Origin: an uncultured Collinsella sp.
Lineage (GTDB): Bacteria > Actinomycetota > Coriobacteriia > Coriobacteriales > Coriobacteriaceae
DNA length: 64,000 nucleotides
Assembly (NCBI GenBank): GCA_900759335.1
Contig: CAAEUX010000034.1
Coordinates: forward strand, 34,852 to 98,851
Reading direction: 5' to 3'
Below are positions 53,029 through 60,680 of this stretch, in pieces (the first letter of the stretch is position 1; each line of letters opens with the position of its first letter). The position numbers and the translations under genes were made by a program. The notes beneath the pieces were generated by a model. It searched no databases, was not told the DNA's origin, and was given only the letters and a program-made list of their open reading frames with translations.

Positions 53029-54363
53029 ATGAGCACACAGACCGAGCCCAAGCTCGTCACGCAAATCGACTTCGCCCGCGCCGGGCAGATCACACCGCAG
53101 ATGAAGGAGGTCGCCGAGCGCGAGCATCGCGACCCCGAGTACATCCGCGAGCGCGTGGCCGACGGCCGCATCGCCATTCCCGCCAACATCGTGCACATCA
53201 AAAAGGGCATGCGCGCCTTTGGCGTCGGTGAGGGCCTGTCCACCAAGGTCAACGTGAACCTGGGCATCTCGGGCGACAAGGCCGATGCCGCCGAGGAATG
53301 GAAGAAGGTCAAGATCGCCGAGGACTTTGGCGCCGACGCCATCATGGACCTCTCCAACTCGGGCAAGACGCGCCAGTTCCGCCAGCAGCTCATCGACGAG
53401 ACGCCGCTCATGGTAGGCACCGTCCCCATGTACGACGCCATCGGCTACATGGAAAAGCCGCTGGTCAAGCTCACCAAGGACGACCTGTTCGAAGTCGTGC
53501 GCGCGCATGCCGAGGACGGCGTGGACTTTATGACCATTCACTGCGGCATCAACAAGTCGGTCACCAAGACCTTTAAGGAGACCGGCCGCCTGATGAACAT
53601 CGTGAGCCGCGGCGGCTCACTGCTGTTTGGCTGGATGGAGGTCACCGGTAACGAGAACCCGTTCTATGAGTTCTACGACGAGTTGCTCGAGATTTGCCAC
53701 GAGTACGACGTGACGATTTCGCTCGGCGACTCCTGCCGCCCGGGCTGCCTCTACGACTCCAACGACGCCACCGAGACCGCTGAGATGATCGAGCTGGGCA
53801 AGCTGTGCAAGCGCGCTTGGGCCGCCGGCGTCCAGGTCATGGTCGAGGGCCCGGGTCACATGGCGCTCGACGAGATCGCCGCCAACATGAAACTGCAGAA
53901 GCGCCTGTGCCACAATGCTCCGTTCTATGTGCTCGGACCGCTGGTAACCGATATCGGCGTGGGTTACGACCACATCACCGCCGCCATCGGCGGCGCCATC
54001 TCCGCCAGCTCCGGTGCCGACTTCCTGTGCTACGTGACACCGGCCGAGCACCTGTGCCTGCCCAACGCCCAGGATGTGCTCGACGGCCTCATGGCCACCA
54101 AGATCGCCGCACACGCCGCCGATATCGCCAAGAAGGTGCCCCACGCCCGCGACATGGACGACAGGATGGGCCAGGCACGCCGCAAGCTCGACTGGGACGC
54201 CATGTGGAAGTGCGCGCTCGACCCAGTTACGGGCAAGAAGCGCTACGAAGAATCCCCCGCCGCCACCGAGGGCACTTGCACCATGTGTGGGAAGATGTGC
54301 GCCGTCCGCACCGTCAACAAGATCTTCGAGGGCACCACGATCGACCTCGGCATGGAGGACTAA
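53029..54363 (+). CDS. thiC: Phosphomethylpyrimidine synthase
   Basis: 444-residue radical SAM enzyme converting aminoimidazole ribotide to hydroxymethylpyrimidine phosphate for thiamine. Key blocks are MDLSNSGKTRQFR near residue 108, SLGDSCRPGCLYDSNDATE near 235, VEGPGHMALDEI near 273, LGPLVTDIGVGYDHI near 300, and the C-terminal cluster motif CTMCGKMC (spacing CX2CX3C, one shorter than CX2CX4C of E. coli). It is the short form without the N-terminal extension of proteobacterial ThiC. ATG 53029 is chosen because GAAGGGAG lies eight bases upstream and the earlier start lies inside the riboswitch. Confidence 0.95.
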   Translation: MSTQTEPKLVTQIDFARAGQITPQMKEVAEREHRDPEYIRERVADGRIAIPANIVHIKKGMRAFGVGEGLSTKVNVNLGISGDKADAAEEWKKVKIAEDFGADAIMDLSNSGKTRQFRQQLIDETPLMVGTVPMYDAIGYMEKPLVKLTKDDLFEVVRAHAEDGVDFMTIHCGINKSVTKTFKETGRLMNIVSRGGSLLFGWMEVTGNENPFYEFYDELLEICHEYDVTISLGDSCRPGCLYDSNDATETAEMIELGKLCKRAWAAGVQVMVEGPGHMALDEIAANMKLQKRLCHNAPFYVLGPLVTDIGVGYDHITAAIGGAISASSGADFLCYVTPAEHLCLPNAQDVLDGLMATKIAAHAADIAKKVPHARDMDDRMGQARRKLDWDAMWKCALDPVTGKKRYEESPAATEGTCTMCGKMCAVRTVNKIFEGTTIDLGMED

Positions 54364-54545
54364 CCCTGTCGCCGCGGCCGCTTCTGGCGGCGAGCTGGTG
54401 CCTGTCAATTGTTGACTTGTGAACATTTACTTACACTTGCGTAGAGATTGCATCGCCCGCCCGGGTTCGGCATAGAGTCGGCCCGGGCATCTTTATAATG
54501 CTGGCTTAAAGACCCATTTGATTCCGACCGAACAAGGGAGCGAAC

Positions 54546-55376
54546 ATGGATCGCAGTAAGGTACCTGCCGTCCTGTCCATCGCGGGATCCGATTCCAGCG
54601 GTGGCGCCGGCATTCAGGCCGACATCAAGACCATCACGGCGCACCGCCTGTATGCCGAGACGGCCATCACCGCCATCACAGCGCAAAACACCCTGGGCGT
54701 TACCGCCGTGCAGGATATCTCGCCAGATATCGTAGCCGCGCAAATTGACGCCGTTTTTGACGATATCCGCCCGAGCGCCGTCAAGATCGGCATGGTTTCT
54801 TCTGTCGAGATTATCGATGTTATCGCCGACCGCCTGAGCGCCTGGAACGCGACAAACGTGGTAGTCGACCCCGTCATGGTCGCCACCTCGGGCGCACGGC
54901 TGATTGCCGAAGATGCCGCCGAGGCGCTCACCCGCCGCCTGTTCCCGCTAGCGACGGTTATCACGCCCAATATTCCCGAGGCCATGGCCCTGCTCGACTA
55001 CGAGGTCGACTCCGAGCGCACGCAGCAAAATGCTGCCATGCTCCTCACCCGCCGCTTTGGTTGTGCATCCCTCGTTAAGGGTGGTCATCTTGTCAACGAG
55101 GCCAACGATGTACTGGCCGAACCCGCGCCGCTCGATGACGAGGGCAACCATCTGGGAGATCCACTCACCACGTGGTTCCGCCACAAGCGTATCGATACCA
55201 ATAACACACACGGCACCGGCTGCACGCTCTCGTCCGCCATCGCCTGCGCGCTGGCCCAGGGCATGGATCTTGCCGATGCCGTCAACGCCGGCAAGGCCTA
55301 CCTAACGGGCGCTCTGGCCGCCGGCTTTGACATGGGCAAAGGCTCCGGCCCCGTCAACCACATGTGGCAGTACTGA
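54546..55376 (+). CDS. thiD: Hydroxymethylpyrimidine (phosphate) kinase
   Basis: 276 residues of the ribokinase-like ThiD family. It has AVLSIAGSDSSGGAGIQADIKT at the start, AQNTLGVTAVQDI near residue 40, VVDPVMVATSGA near 107, ITPNIPEAMALL near 139 and NTHGTGCTLSSAIACAL near 220 (anion hole and catalytic base). It phosphorylates the ThiC product. ATG 54546 follows AAGGGAGC. The 182-base gap after thiC holds a GCCCGGG hairpin and a TATAAT box (54494-54499), so thiD probably has its own promoter. Confidence 0.94.
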   Translation: MDRSKVPAVLSIAGSDSSGGAGIQADIKTITAHRLYAETAITAITAQNTLGVTAVQDISPDIVAAQIDAVFDDIRPSAVKIGMVSSVEIIDVIADRLSAWNATNVVVDPVMVATSGARLIAEDAAEALTRRLFPLATVITPNIPEAMALLDYEVDSERTQQNAAMLLTRRFGCASLVKGGHLVNEANDVLAEPAPLDDEGNHLGDPLTTWFRHKRIDTNNTHGTGCTLSSAIACALAQGMDLADAVNAGKAYLTGALAAGFDMGKGSGPVNHMWQY

Positions 55377-55541
55377 CTTGTAGGAACGACAAAAACGAAC
55401 ACGCCGTTTACCTGCGGGTTTAAGTACGACAACAACGGCACAAGCGCGTAAAAACGAGTTAGCGCGCGCACTTGGGATAATTTGGGGATACGAAAGCCGC
55501 ACGGATGCGCGCTCGAAACATCCCTGTTTATTAACGCAAAG

Positions 55542-55573
55542 AGGCCCCTCCCCGGAATACCGGGGAGGGGCCT
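55542..55573 (-). terminator. Terminator of the prophage late operon
   Basis: AGGCCCCTCCCCGG (55542-55555) pairs perfectly with CCGGGGAGGGGCCT (55560-55573); the minus strand continues CTTTGCG. It marks the left end of the phage gene block. Between it and thiD (55377-55541) no gene or recognisable attachment site is seen. Confidence 0.85.
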
Positions 55574-55577
55574 GCCC

Positions 55578-55880
55578 TTAAGGTCTGTCGATAACCACCT
55601 GATCGCCGCCCTCGTCGAGGTACGGCGTGATGGCGATGCCGCGGTCGCTCTCGACCACGATGTAGGCTCGATTCGTCGAGCGCTCGGTCGCGATGTACGA
55701 ATTGGCTCCACCAGGCAGATCGTACAGGGGACCTTCCGACTGGTCCATGACAGTCATGTCAGATGCCGCCTGGGCATTCTTGGGCGCCAAGACTGAGCAG
55801 ACGATGATGATGAGCGCCGACATTGCGATGAGGCACGCGATCGCATAGGCGAGGCTGAGCATCTTGTCTCTCGGTTTCAT
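55578..55880 (-). CDS. Small membrane-anchored phage-borne protein
   Basis: 100 residues. One N-terminal helix (AYAIACLIAMSALIIIVCSVL, residues about 11-31) is followed by an exported domain ending TPYLDEGGDQVVIDRP. That domain resembles small DUF6440-like proteins, but this is uncertain. ATG 55880 has GGGAG four bases upstream. Last gene of the late operon, after the endolysin, a place often used for lysis accessory or lysogenic-conversion genes. Confidence 0.6.
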   Translation of the reverse strand: MKPRDKMLSLAYAIACLIAMSALIIIVCSVLAPKNAQAASDMTVMDQSEGPLYDLPGGANSYIATERSTNRAYIVVESDRGIAITPYLDEGGDQVVIDRP

Positions 55881-55881
55881 G

Positions 55882-56700
55882 TCACTCCCTGACGAGGTAG
55901 TCGTCGGCCTCGGGCTTGCCGGTGGCGCGTCCCACGGCAACATAGCGGATCTTCCCGCTGCCGCCGGTGTAGCGTCCCCAGATAAAGCCGTCCGCGGACT
56001 TATACCAGTCGTCGAGCACGACAGTCTGCCCCCTGCTGTAGGAGGCCACCACGGACCCGGAGAGGGACGGCGCCGAGCGCACGTTGAGCTTGAAGACGGT
56101 GCAGCGGTAGCGGCCTCCGAAGCTCTCGGTCTCAGTCGCCTGCTGGGTCGGCGGCTTCGCGGGAGCCTGCTGAACGGGTGCGGAATTCGATACCTTGATT
56201 CCGAAACTCTCGAGGTAGATTCGGGACAGGTCGTCGAGGTATTCATTGAACTTCTGCAAATCGCCGCCGTTGTCGATGAAGCCGTTCTCGGCGAGGCGGT
56301 AGTTGATGCCGCGCGCGGCAGCCCTGTTGACGTTGGCGAGGTCGGAATGCTTGACGAGCTTCTGCGCCCGTCCCGGCATAAATGCTGACAACTTGTCCGC
56401 CAGCGTCTTGTCGTAGGAGTCCGGGCTGAACTTCGAGCTGATGATCACATGGGCACCGTGAGGTGTCTTGAGGCCGCTGGCATCCATATGCAGCTCAACG
56501 ACGGGACCGTCAGCCTTGAGGCTGTTCAGCCCGCCGTCCGCATACCAGTTGCGCGAAGTGTCGCAAAGCACCACCTGATCGCCGCCAAGCTCCTTGATGC
56601 GCCTGCCGAGCGCACGCACGCGCTCGGCCTCGGTGTAGCCGCCGGCGCAGCAGCCGGGGTCGCCGGCGCCGTGCCCGCAGATGACGAACAGCTTGGCCAC
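55882..56700 (-). CDS. Phage endolysin: N-acetylmuramoyl-L-alanine amidase with SH3 domain
   Basis: 272 residues. The N-terminal Amidase_3 domain shows zinc and catalytic residues: His in VICGHGAGDPG, Glu in GGYTEAERV, His in VVELHMDAS and the late Glu in RLAENGFID near residue 140. A Pro/Gln-rich linker (APAKPPTQQATE) leads to a C-terminal SH3_3 domain (KLNVRSAPSLSGSVVASYSRG) for wall binding. It cuts peptidoglycan at the end of the phage cycle. GTG 56700 is the best start (GAGGAA five bases upstream), and it begins one base after the holin stop. Confidence 0.9.
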   Translation of the reverse strand: MAKLFVICGHGAGDPGCCAGGYTEAERVRALGRRIKELGGDQVVLCDTSRNWYADGGLNSLKADGPVVELHMDASGLKTPHGAHVIISSKFSPDSYDKTLADKLSAFMPGRAQKLVKHSDLANVNRAAARGINYRLAENGFIDNGGDLQKFNEYLDDLSRIYLESFGIKVSNSAPVQQAPAKPPTQQATETESFGGRYRCTVFKLNVRSAPSLSGSVVASYSRGQTVVLDDWYKSADGFIWGRYTGGSGKIRYVAVGRATGKPEADDYLVRE

Positions 56701-56701
56701 G

Positions 56702-56941
56702 CTATTCCTCGCCGCCCTCGTGAGACGGTCCCGGCTGCGCGCCGCCAACCTCTGGCAGGTCGGTCGCGACACTGGTTAGCAGCGACACGACGGCGGCGAC
56801 GCCCGCCACGCTCGCGACCTGAACCCAGTCGAGGTCCGTGAATCCGACGCTCCCGGTACCGATGAGCGCCACCGCCGTCTGAGCAGCCGTCTTGACGGCG
56901 CGGGTGAGGGCCGCGATTGCCCACTCCTCGTACTTCTCCAT
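56702..56941 (-). CDS. Phage holin (r1t-like)
   Basis: 79 residues with two hydrophobic segments (AALTRAVKTAAQTAVALIGTG and VQVASVAGVAAVVSLLTSVA) and a charged tail, the pattern of r1t-type holins that open the membrane for endolysin. ATG 56941. It directly precedes the endolysin gene on the same strand, the usual lysis cassette order. Confidence 0.85.
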   Translation of the reverse strand: MEKYEEWAIAALTRAVKTAAQTAVALIGTGSVGFTDLDWVQVASVAGVAAVVSLLTSVATDLPEVGGAQPGPSHEGGEE

Positions 56942-56945
56942 GATG

Positions 56946-57254
56946 CTAGTCCTCCGATTCTCCCCTGATGGGGGCGTTGACGATTTCCTGGTAGTAGTGG
57001 GTGCCGGTGCCATTTCCGCCCATGCCGTGGTAGGCCCCGTAGACCTGCGAGGCCTCCTGCTTGACCCAGTCGGGGCAACCCTTGCCGCTGACCACGTAGC
57101 GCTCATGGAGGTCCACGAGGCGGCTTCGCAGCATCGTCCGAGTGCCCTCCTGCATCGCGTCCATGAGCCGGTACAGGCGCATGAGCGCACCCGCGAGGGC
57201 CGCGAGGACAACCGGCACGGCCCACTGGACGGCCACGCGGGCTAGTTCTTCCAT
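56946..57254 (-). CDS. Small phage membrane protein upstream of holin
   Basis: 102 residues. N-terminal helix (VAVQWAVPVVLAALAGALMRL, residues about 7-27), then a soluble domain (HERYVVSGKGCPDWVKQEAS, YHGMGGNGTGTHYYQEI). Four bases before the holin gene, it may be a second holin, antiholin or lysis regulator. Family not recognised with certainty. Confidence 0.65.
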   Translation of the reverse strand: MEELARVAVQWAVPVVLAALAGALMRLYRLMDAMQEGTRTMLRSRLVDLHERYVVSGKGCPDWVKQEASQVYGAYHGMGGNGTGTHYYQEIVNAPIRGESED

Positions 57255-57267
57255 TCGCGCGCTTCCA

Positions 57268-57837
57268 CTAGGCAGTCAGTTGCTTCCACGCGCCGTCGCT
57301 GCCGAACGTGCCCGGCTCGATGGTGTTGCCGTCCATCAGAGACTCGTAGACGCTTCCGTACTTGGTGACGCGGTCGCCCTTGGCGTATGACTTGCCGCTG
57401 ACCCACTCGGGAACGCTCTCGCCGCCGGCCGTGGACGCCACGACCTTCGCCCAGTGCTGGGGGTCGGAAACGGGATCCGCCGCAGTCGCCGTGTGGCCGG
57501 AAATAGCCTTGTAGAGCGTGCCCTGCCAGAGCACGCGGTCTCCTTGCGCATAGACGTGACCGCATGCGTAGAGCGGATAGAGCGCCGGAACCTTCAACGC
57601 ATCATCGTCGGAGAGGGCGGCCGCCTGGATCTGGGCGAGCATGAGGGCAGCGTCCTGAGGCGTTCCGGCATCGGGAACGAGAGTCCACACCTGCCAGATG
57701 GCGCCGTCATGCTGCTCATAGGAGAGCACCGTGTGGTAACCGGCGTCGGGGTTGGGTTCCGCCGCCTCGCGAATCGGCAGGCCGGAGCCGTCCGTGGTCA
57801 GGTAGACAGACCCAGATACAAATTGTCCGTAAAACAT
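57268..57837 (-). CDS. Phage tail-associated protein with carbohydrate-binding-like modules
   Basis: 189 residues. The N-terminal domain (VYLTTDGSGLPIRE, YEQHDGAIWQVWTLVPDAG) is shared with the next gene upstream. Two short modules follow, GHVYAQGDRVLWQGTLYKAISGH and WVSGKSYAKGDRVTKYGSVYES, matching the Y-x-x-G-D-x-V-x-x-x-G-x-x-Y pattern of CBM5/12-type chitin- or sugar-binding domains. It may help the phage bind the cell surface. ATG 57837 has AAGGAG upstream. Confidence 0.65.
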   Translation of the reverse strand: MFYGQFVSGSVYLTTDGSGLPIREAAEPNPDAGYHTVLSYEQHDGAIWQVWTLVPDAGTPQDAALMLAQIQAAALSDDDALKVPALYPLYACGHVYAQGDRVLWQGTLYKAISGHTATAADPVSDPQHWAKVVASTAGGESVPEWVSGKSYAKGDRVTKYGSVYESLMDGNTIEPGTFGSDGAWKQLTA

Positions 57838-57845
57838 TTTTCTCC

Positions 57846-58253
57846 TTAATGGTTGATTCTTTCCCAAAGCTCCGGAGCCGTATCGGGCTCAGATCCGATA
57901 CGGGGCGCATGCGTCTGCAGGCACTTGTACAGGTCGCCTCCATATGCCACGCGCGCGCCAGCGGCATACGAGGCCTCGCCCACATACCACGGCCGGATGA
58001 GCTGGGGCACCTTCAGCGCATCCTCATCACCGAGAGTCTCGGCGGACATGGCAGCAAGCCGCACCGCGTCATCGCGCATCCCGTCTGGCACGACACTCCA
58101 TACTTGGTAGATGGAACCGCCCCGCTGCTCATACGCCATGTCCGCCTTGAAACCCTCGGGGACTTCAGGCTCATCAGACGCGAGAATCGGGAGACCTCTC
58201 CCGTCTGTCGCCAGGCGCACTGCGGGCCCGACAAGGGTCCCGATCAATGCCAT
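57846..58253 (-). CDS. Phage tail-associated protein, paralogue with one binding module
   Basis: 135 residues. Domain one (VRLATDGRGLPILASDEP, YEQRGGSIYQVWSVVPDGM) is clearly related to the following gene; one CBM5/12-like module (ASYAAGARVAYGGDLYKCLQTH) ends it. The pair looks like a tandem duplication. It is the first late gene left of the recombinase and is read away from it. Confidence 0.65.
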   Translation of the reverse strand: MALIGTLVGPAVRLATDGRGLPILASDEPEVPEGFKADMAYEQRGGSIYQVWSVVPDGMRDDAVRLAAMSAETLGDEDALKVPQLIRPWYVGEASYAAGARVAYGGDLYKCLQTHAPRIGSEPDTAPELWERINH

Positions 58254-58285
58254 TTAGACTCCTTTCTCTCGACCTCTCGTGGCAG

Positions 58286-58334
58286 AAATCCCACGCGCGT
58301 ATCCTCTCCTTGAGAGCCCACGCGTCTGGGATTT
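58286..58334. repeat. Inverted repeat between recombinase and tail gene
   Basis: AAATCCCACGCG (58286-58297) and CGCGTCTGGGATTT (58321-58334) pair apart from a two-base bulge. It sits in the 100-base divergent gap, so it may be an operator, promoter-linked hairpin or terminator against read-through from the tail genes. Unrelated to the ATTCCGTATCCC sites. Confidence 0.55.
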
Positions 58335-58352
58335 ACGTGATTGGAGACCATG

Positions 58353-59222
58353 ATGAAAGTTGCAGAGGCCGCCTCGAGGTACATGGACGACAAGCGCGGC
58401 AGGCTGCGCGCCTGCACCCTGGCCGGATACGAGAGCGCGCTAGCGCTGCACGTCCTACCTCGCTGGGGCGAGCTGGAACTCGAGGCGATAACGCCCGAGG
58501 GCGTGCAGGGCTGGATTGATTCGTTTGATCTGCCGGGGGCCGCCGAAAAGGCATACAAGACCCTGCGACAGGTTATCCGCTGGGCCATACGCAGGCTCGG
58601 TGTGCGGATGTACGACCCCACCGCCGCCGGTGTCGAGCTACCGCACAAGCCGGCGCACCGCCCACGCACGATGGAGGCGAGCCAGGTCCGTGCCTACCTC
58701 CGCGCGCTGTGGGGACACGAGTGCGAGGCGGTCGCAATCTGCTCGGTGACCCTCGGGCTGCGCCGCGGCGAAGCGTGCGGCCTCAAGTGGTCGGACATCG
58801 ACCTGCGCACCGGCGAGGTCCGCATCCGCCGCTCCCGGCAGGTGGTCCATGGCCACGAAGTCGTGGAGGCGCCGAAGACGGAGCGCTCGGCCAGGTCCTG
58901 CTGGCTCCCCCGCTTCGCCGTCAAGCGCCTGCGCGCGCTGCGAAAGGGCCGCTCGGGCTGGCTGTGCGAGCTGTCGCCCGACGCCATCGCGCGGCACATC
59001 AAATCCGCATGTCGCCAAGCCGGAGCCGCCTGGACCTCGATGACGGAATGCCGTCACACGTGGGCGACGCTCGCCGTGGAGGCCGGGGTCGGCATCGAGA
59101 CCGTGGCCATGATGCTCGGCCATACCGACATCGGGACGGCCTACGAGCACTACATCGTGCCGAGGCCGCGCATCTGCAAGGATGCGCAACGCGAGGTCGA
59201 GCGGCTGATACTAGCCGGGTGA
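58353..59222 (+). CDS. Tyrosine recombinase, probable tail-fibre invertase
   Basis: 289 residues. It has an N-terminal SAM-like core-binding domain (ASRYMDDKRGRLRACTLAGYE) and a C-terminal catalytic domain. Catalytic Arg in LGLRRGEACGLKW near residue 135, box II Arg in TECRHTWATLA near 230, His in MLGHTDIGTAYEHY near 256, and nucleophile Tyr in EHYIV near 265 are present; the first His of the usual H-x-x-R is Thr. ATG 58353 fits GGAG best; ATG 58350 is possible. It is read against all surrounding late genes and its stop codon overlaps the first recombination site, so inversion of the adjacent cassettes is more likely its job than prophage integration, though a dual role is possible. Confidence 0.85.
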   Translation: MKVAEAASRYMDDKRGRLRACTLAGYESALALHVLPRWGELELEAITPEGVQGWIDSFDLPGAAEKAYKTLRQVIRWAIRRLGVRMYDPTAAGVELPHKPAHRPRTMEASQVRAYLRALWGHECEAVAICSVTLGLRRGEACGLKWSDIDLRTGEVRIRRSRQVVHGHEVVEAPKTERSARSCWLPRFAVKRLRALRKGRSGWLCELSPDAIARHIKSACRQAGAAWTSMTECRHTWATLAVEAGVGIETVAMMLGHTDIGTAYEHYIVPRPRICKDAQREVERLILAG

Positions 59223-59233
59223 TTCCGTATCCC
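59221..59233 (+). repeat. Recombination site 1 (GATTCCGTATCCC)
   Basis: Identical over 13 bases to the complement of 60170-60182 inside the tail-fibre gene. It begins within the recombinase stop codon and opens silent cassette 1 in frame (GAT TCC GTA TCC). Confidence 0.85.
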
Positions 59234-59502
59234 GGGCGCCCAGAGTGTTCGTCGGCAACAAGATCGTGAACTTCAACAATGCGGATTACACGACGCTTTG
59301 GGACAAGGCGGACTTTGAGCGGGAGTTCGGGCGAAGATTCGACAATTCCCGCGATTCCGTGTACGCGATGAACGGTGATGCGAGCTACGACTTCATGGTT
59401 TCCGCCGTGAATTTCTACCCGCGCGACGAGCAGCTCGTCGTCGCAATCAGCGGCGCACACACTGGCCCATTCCGAGTGAACTACATCGTTGTGCTTGGCT
59501 AG
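59221..59502 (+). CDS. Silent alternative tail-fibre C-terminus, cassette 1
   Basis: From site 1 the frame reads DSVSRAPRVFVGNKIVNFNN and continues to a stop at 59502 (93 residues), with no good start codon of its own. The reading frame across the site (GAT TCC GTA TCC, D-S-V-S) is the same as in the tail-fibre gene, so inversion would fuse it exactly to the fibre. The sequence resembles compact receptor-binding tips only in general (beta-rich, ending GPFRVNYIVVLG). It is on the opposite strand to the fibre gene. Confidence 0.8.
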   Translation, partial: DSVSRAPRVFVGNKIVNFNNADYTTLWDKADFEREFGRRFDNSRDSVYAMNGDASYDFMVSAVNFYPRDEQLVVAISGAHTGPFRVNYIVVLG

Positions 59503-59515
59503 CATTCCGTATCCC
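59503..59515 (+). repeat. Recombination site 2 (CATTCCGTATCCC)
   Basis: Shares ATTCCGTATCCC (59504-59515) with sites 1 and 3; the preceding base is C instead of G. It lies immediately after the stop of cassette 1 and opens cassette 2 in frame (CAT TCC GTA TCC). Confidence 0.85.
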
Positions 59516-59844
59516 AGACAATCAATGTGCTTGAATCGCAGACTTTCTCAAATATCGAGGTATCGGCACAAATGCGGTCTGGAATCGTGTGCGTAAATAT
59601 TTACCGCGCGAAAAGCGATTCCAATATGTCTCTTACTAAAAACGACCTGCCTATAATCATAGGCAAAATAAGACGAGAATATCGGCCTTCTCATAACTAT
59701 GCCCAATATATTGGCACGCAGGACGCAGCATGGCTAATGCTGACAGTGACCAGGAACGGAGAGGTTGCAATATACCACCAATATAATCAAAGCAATTTAT
59801 ATTGGTCGTATTTTGAGGGATCGCTATCCTATCCAACAGCATAA
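59503..59844 (+). CDS. Silent alternative tail-fibre C-terminus, cassette 2
   Basis: The frame from site 2 reads HSVSQTINVLESQTFSN and runs to a stop at 59844 (113 residues), without its own ribosome site. It is visibly richer in A and T than the surrounding phage genes (for example 59770-59820), suggesting separate origin. Its stop lies 5 bases from the stop of the expressed fibre on the other strand, so the cassettes are packed tail to tail. Fusion through the shared D/H-S-V-S codons would replace the fibre tip. Confidence 0.8.
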   Translation, partial: HSVSQTINVLESQTFSNIEVSAQMRSGIVCVNIYRAKSDSNMSLTKNDLPIIIGKIRREYRPSHNYAQYIGTQDAAWLMLTVTRNGEVAIYHQYNQSNLYWSYFEGSLSYPTA

Positions 59845-59849
59845 TAATG

Positions 59850-60680
59850 CTAGCCGATAGCCCATGAGCAGGTGCCCCTGTTGAGGGCTCCGGGCGTCGC
59901 GTTGGCGACCTTGAAGCCGACCGCGCCGTCCTTGCTGATGAAGCAGTACGCGCAGACGTTGAGCACGTAGCCGTCACTGTTCGTCACGCACGCCGGCATG
60001 TAGAGGTTGCCAGCTGGCCGCAGCTCCTCCGGGATGCGTTTGTCCACCTGCCAATATGCAGCATTCGACTGGCTGACGCTCCAATTGAGCATGCAGGTGC
60101 GCCCGATGCGCTGCACGTAGACGTAAGACGGCTTGCCCGGGGCTCCGTAAAGCGTAATCGGGTCGCCGTGGGATACGGAATCCCCGAGGGTCGCGAGCGG
60201 GGTAAGGGTCGGAATGAGAAGCTTCGGCTGACCCGTGGTCAGGCCGTCGAATGTCACCGAGCAGATCGGGACCGTCACGTCGGCGTCACCGTCCAGGATG
60301 GAGCCTTTCGGCACCGACGGCGCGGCAGCGCTCGAGCCGGGGGTTCCCTGAAGAACCTTCCACTCAACCGTCTCAACAAGGGTCGGGCTGGACCCGCTCA
60401 CATCGCGGGTGTAATGGACGCAAATGTAGTCCATGCGCTTCTTGCCCTGCGAGCCGCTCGCCACCTTGACGTCCTCTGGCGCGGTGACACCGATATGGCG
60501 ACCCTGCACGATCATGTCGCCGGTCGCGATACGTACGGTGTTCGCATCGACGAGAGATGGGGCCAGCTTGCCGCCCGTCTGCAGCACATAGCTGCCAGTG
60601 CCGACTTCGCCCGCAATGCGGCGCCCGTCGTCGGCCGAGCTGACGTGTGGCACGCCCGCTTTGCCGGTCACAATCTCCAT
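59850..60680 (-). CDS. Phage tail fibre with switchable C-terminus
   Basis: 276 residues. Residues 1-166 are the constant part (MEIVTGKAGVPHVSSADDG, then a beta-rich baseplate-attachment-like region). At residues 167-170 the DNA encoding D-S-V-S is recombination site 3 (60170-60182). Residues 171-276 (HGDPITLYGAPGKPSYVYV to RGTCSWAIG) form the presently expressed tip, probably contacting the host surface. The two silent cassettes lie head-on downstream. Start ATG 60680 follows AAAGGAC. Function is inferred from position at the end of the tail operon and from the switch architecture. Confidence 0.75.
   Translation of the reverse strand: MEIVTGKAGVPHVSSADDGRRIAGEVGTGSYVLQTGGKLAPSLVDANTVRIATGDMIVQGRHIGVTAPEDVKVASGSQGKKRMDYICVHYTRDVSGSSPTLVETVEWKVLQGTPGSSAAAPSVPKGSILDGDADVTVPICSVTFDGLTTGQPKLLIPTLTPLATLGDSVSHGDPITLYGAPGKPSYVYVQRIGRTCMLNWSVSQSNAAYWQVDKRIPEELRPAGNLYMPACVTNSDGYVLNVCAYCFISKDGAVGFKVANATPGALNRGTCSWAIG
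60170..60182 (-). repeat. Recombination site 3 inside the tail-fibre gene
   Basis: The minus strand reads GATTCCGTATCCC, identical to site 1 and in inverted orientation to sites 1 and 2. It falls at the border between constant and variable parts of the fibre. Confidence 0.85.

Larger units (their letters stand above)
59221..60182. mobile_element. Shufflon-like invertible tail-fibre segment
   Basis: Three copies of ATTCCGTATCCC: two on the plus strand (59222-59233, 59504-59515) and one inverted inside the tail-fibre gene (60170-60181). Each is followed, in the same frame, by a different C-terminal coding segment. Inversion between the fibre copy and either plus-strand copy would swap the fibre end. 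The recombinase gene lies next to the segment. Three fibre versions are predicted: the current one, cassette 1 and cassette 2. Confidence 0.8.

Noticed and set aside
52858..53541. Minus-strand frame extending the membrane protein at 52342 across the thiC leader
   Set aside because: It runs antisense through the TPP riboswitch and thiC; a strong ribosome site supports the start at 52857.
55377..55541. Prophage attachment site next to thiD
   Set aside because: The other prophage end is outside the window, so no direct repeat can be compared.
57878..57903. Inverted repeat CCGTATCGG/CCGATACGG near the fibre switch, considered as a further recombination site
   Set aside because: Only CCGTATC is shared with the 12-bp sites and it lies within a coding region without an associated cassette.
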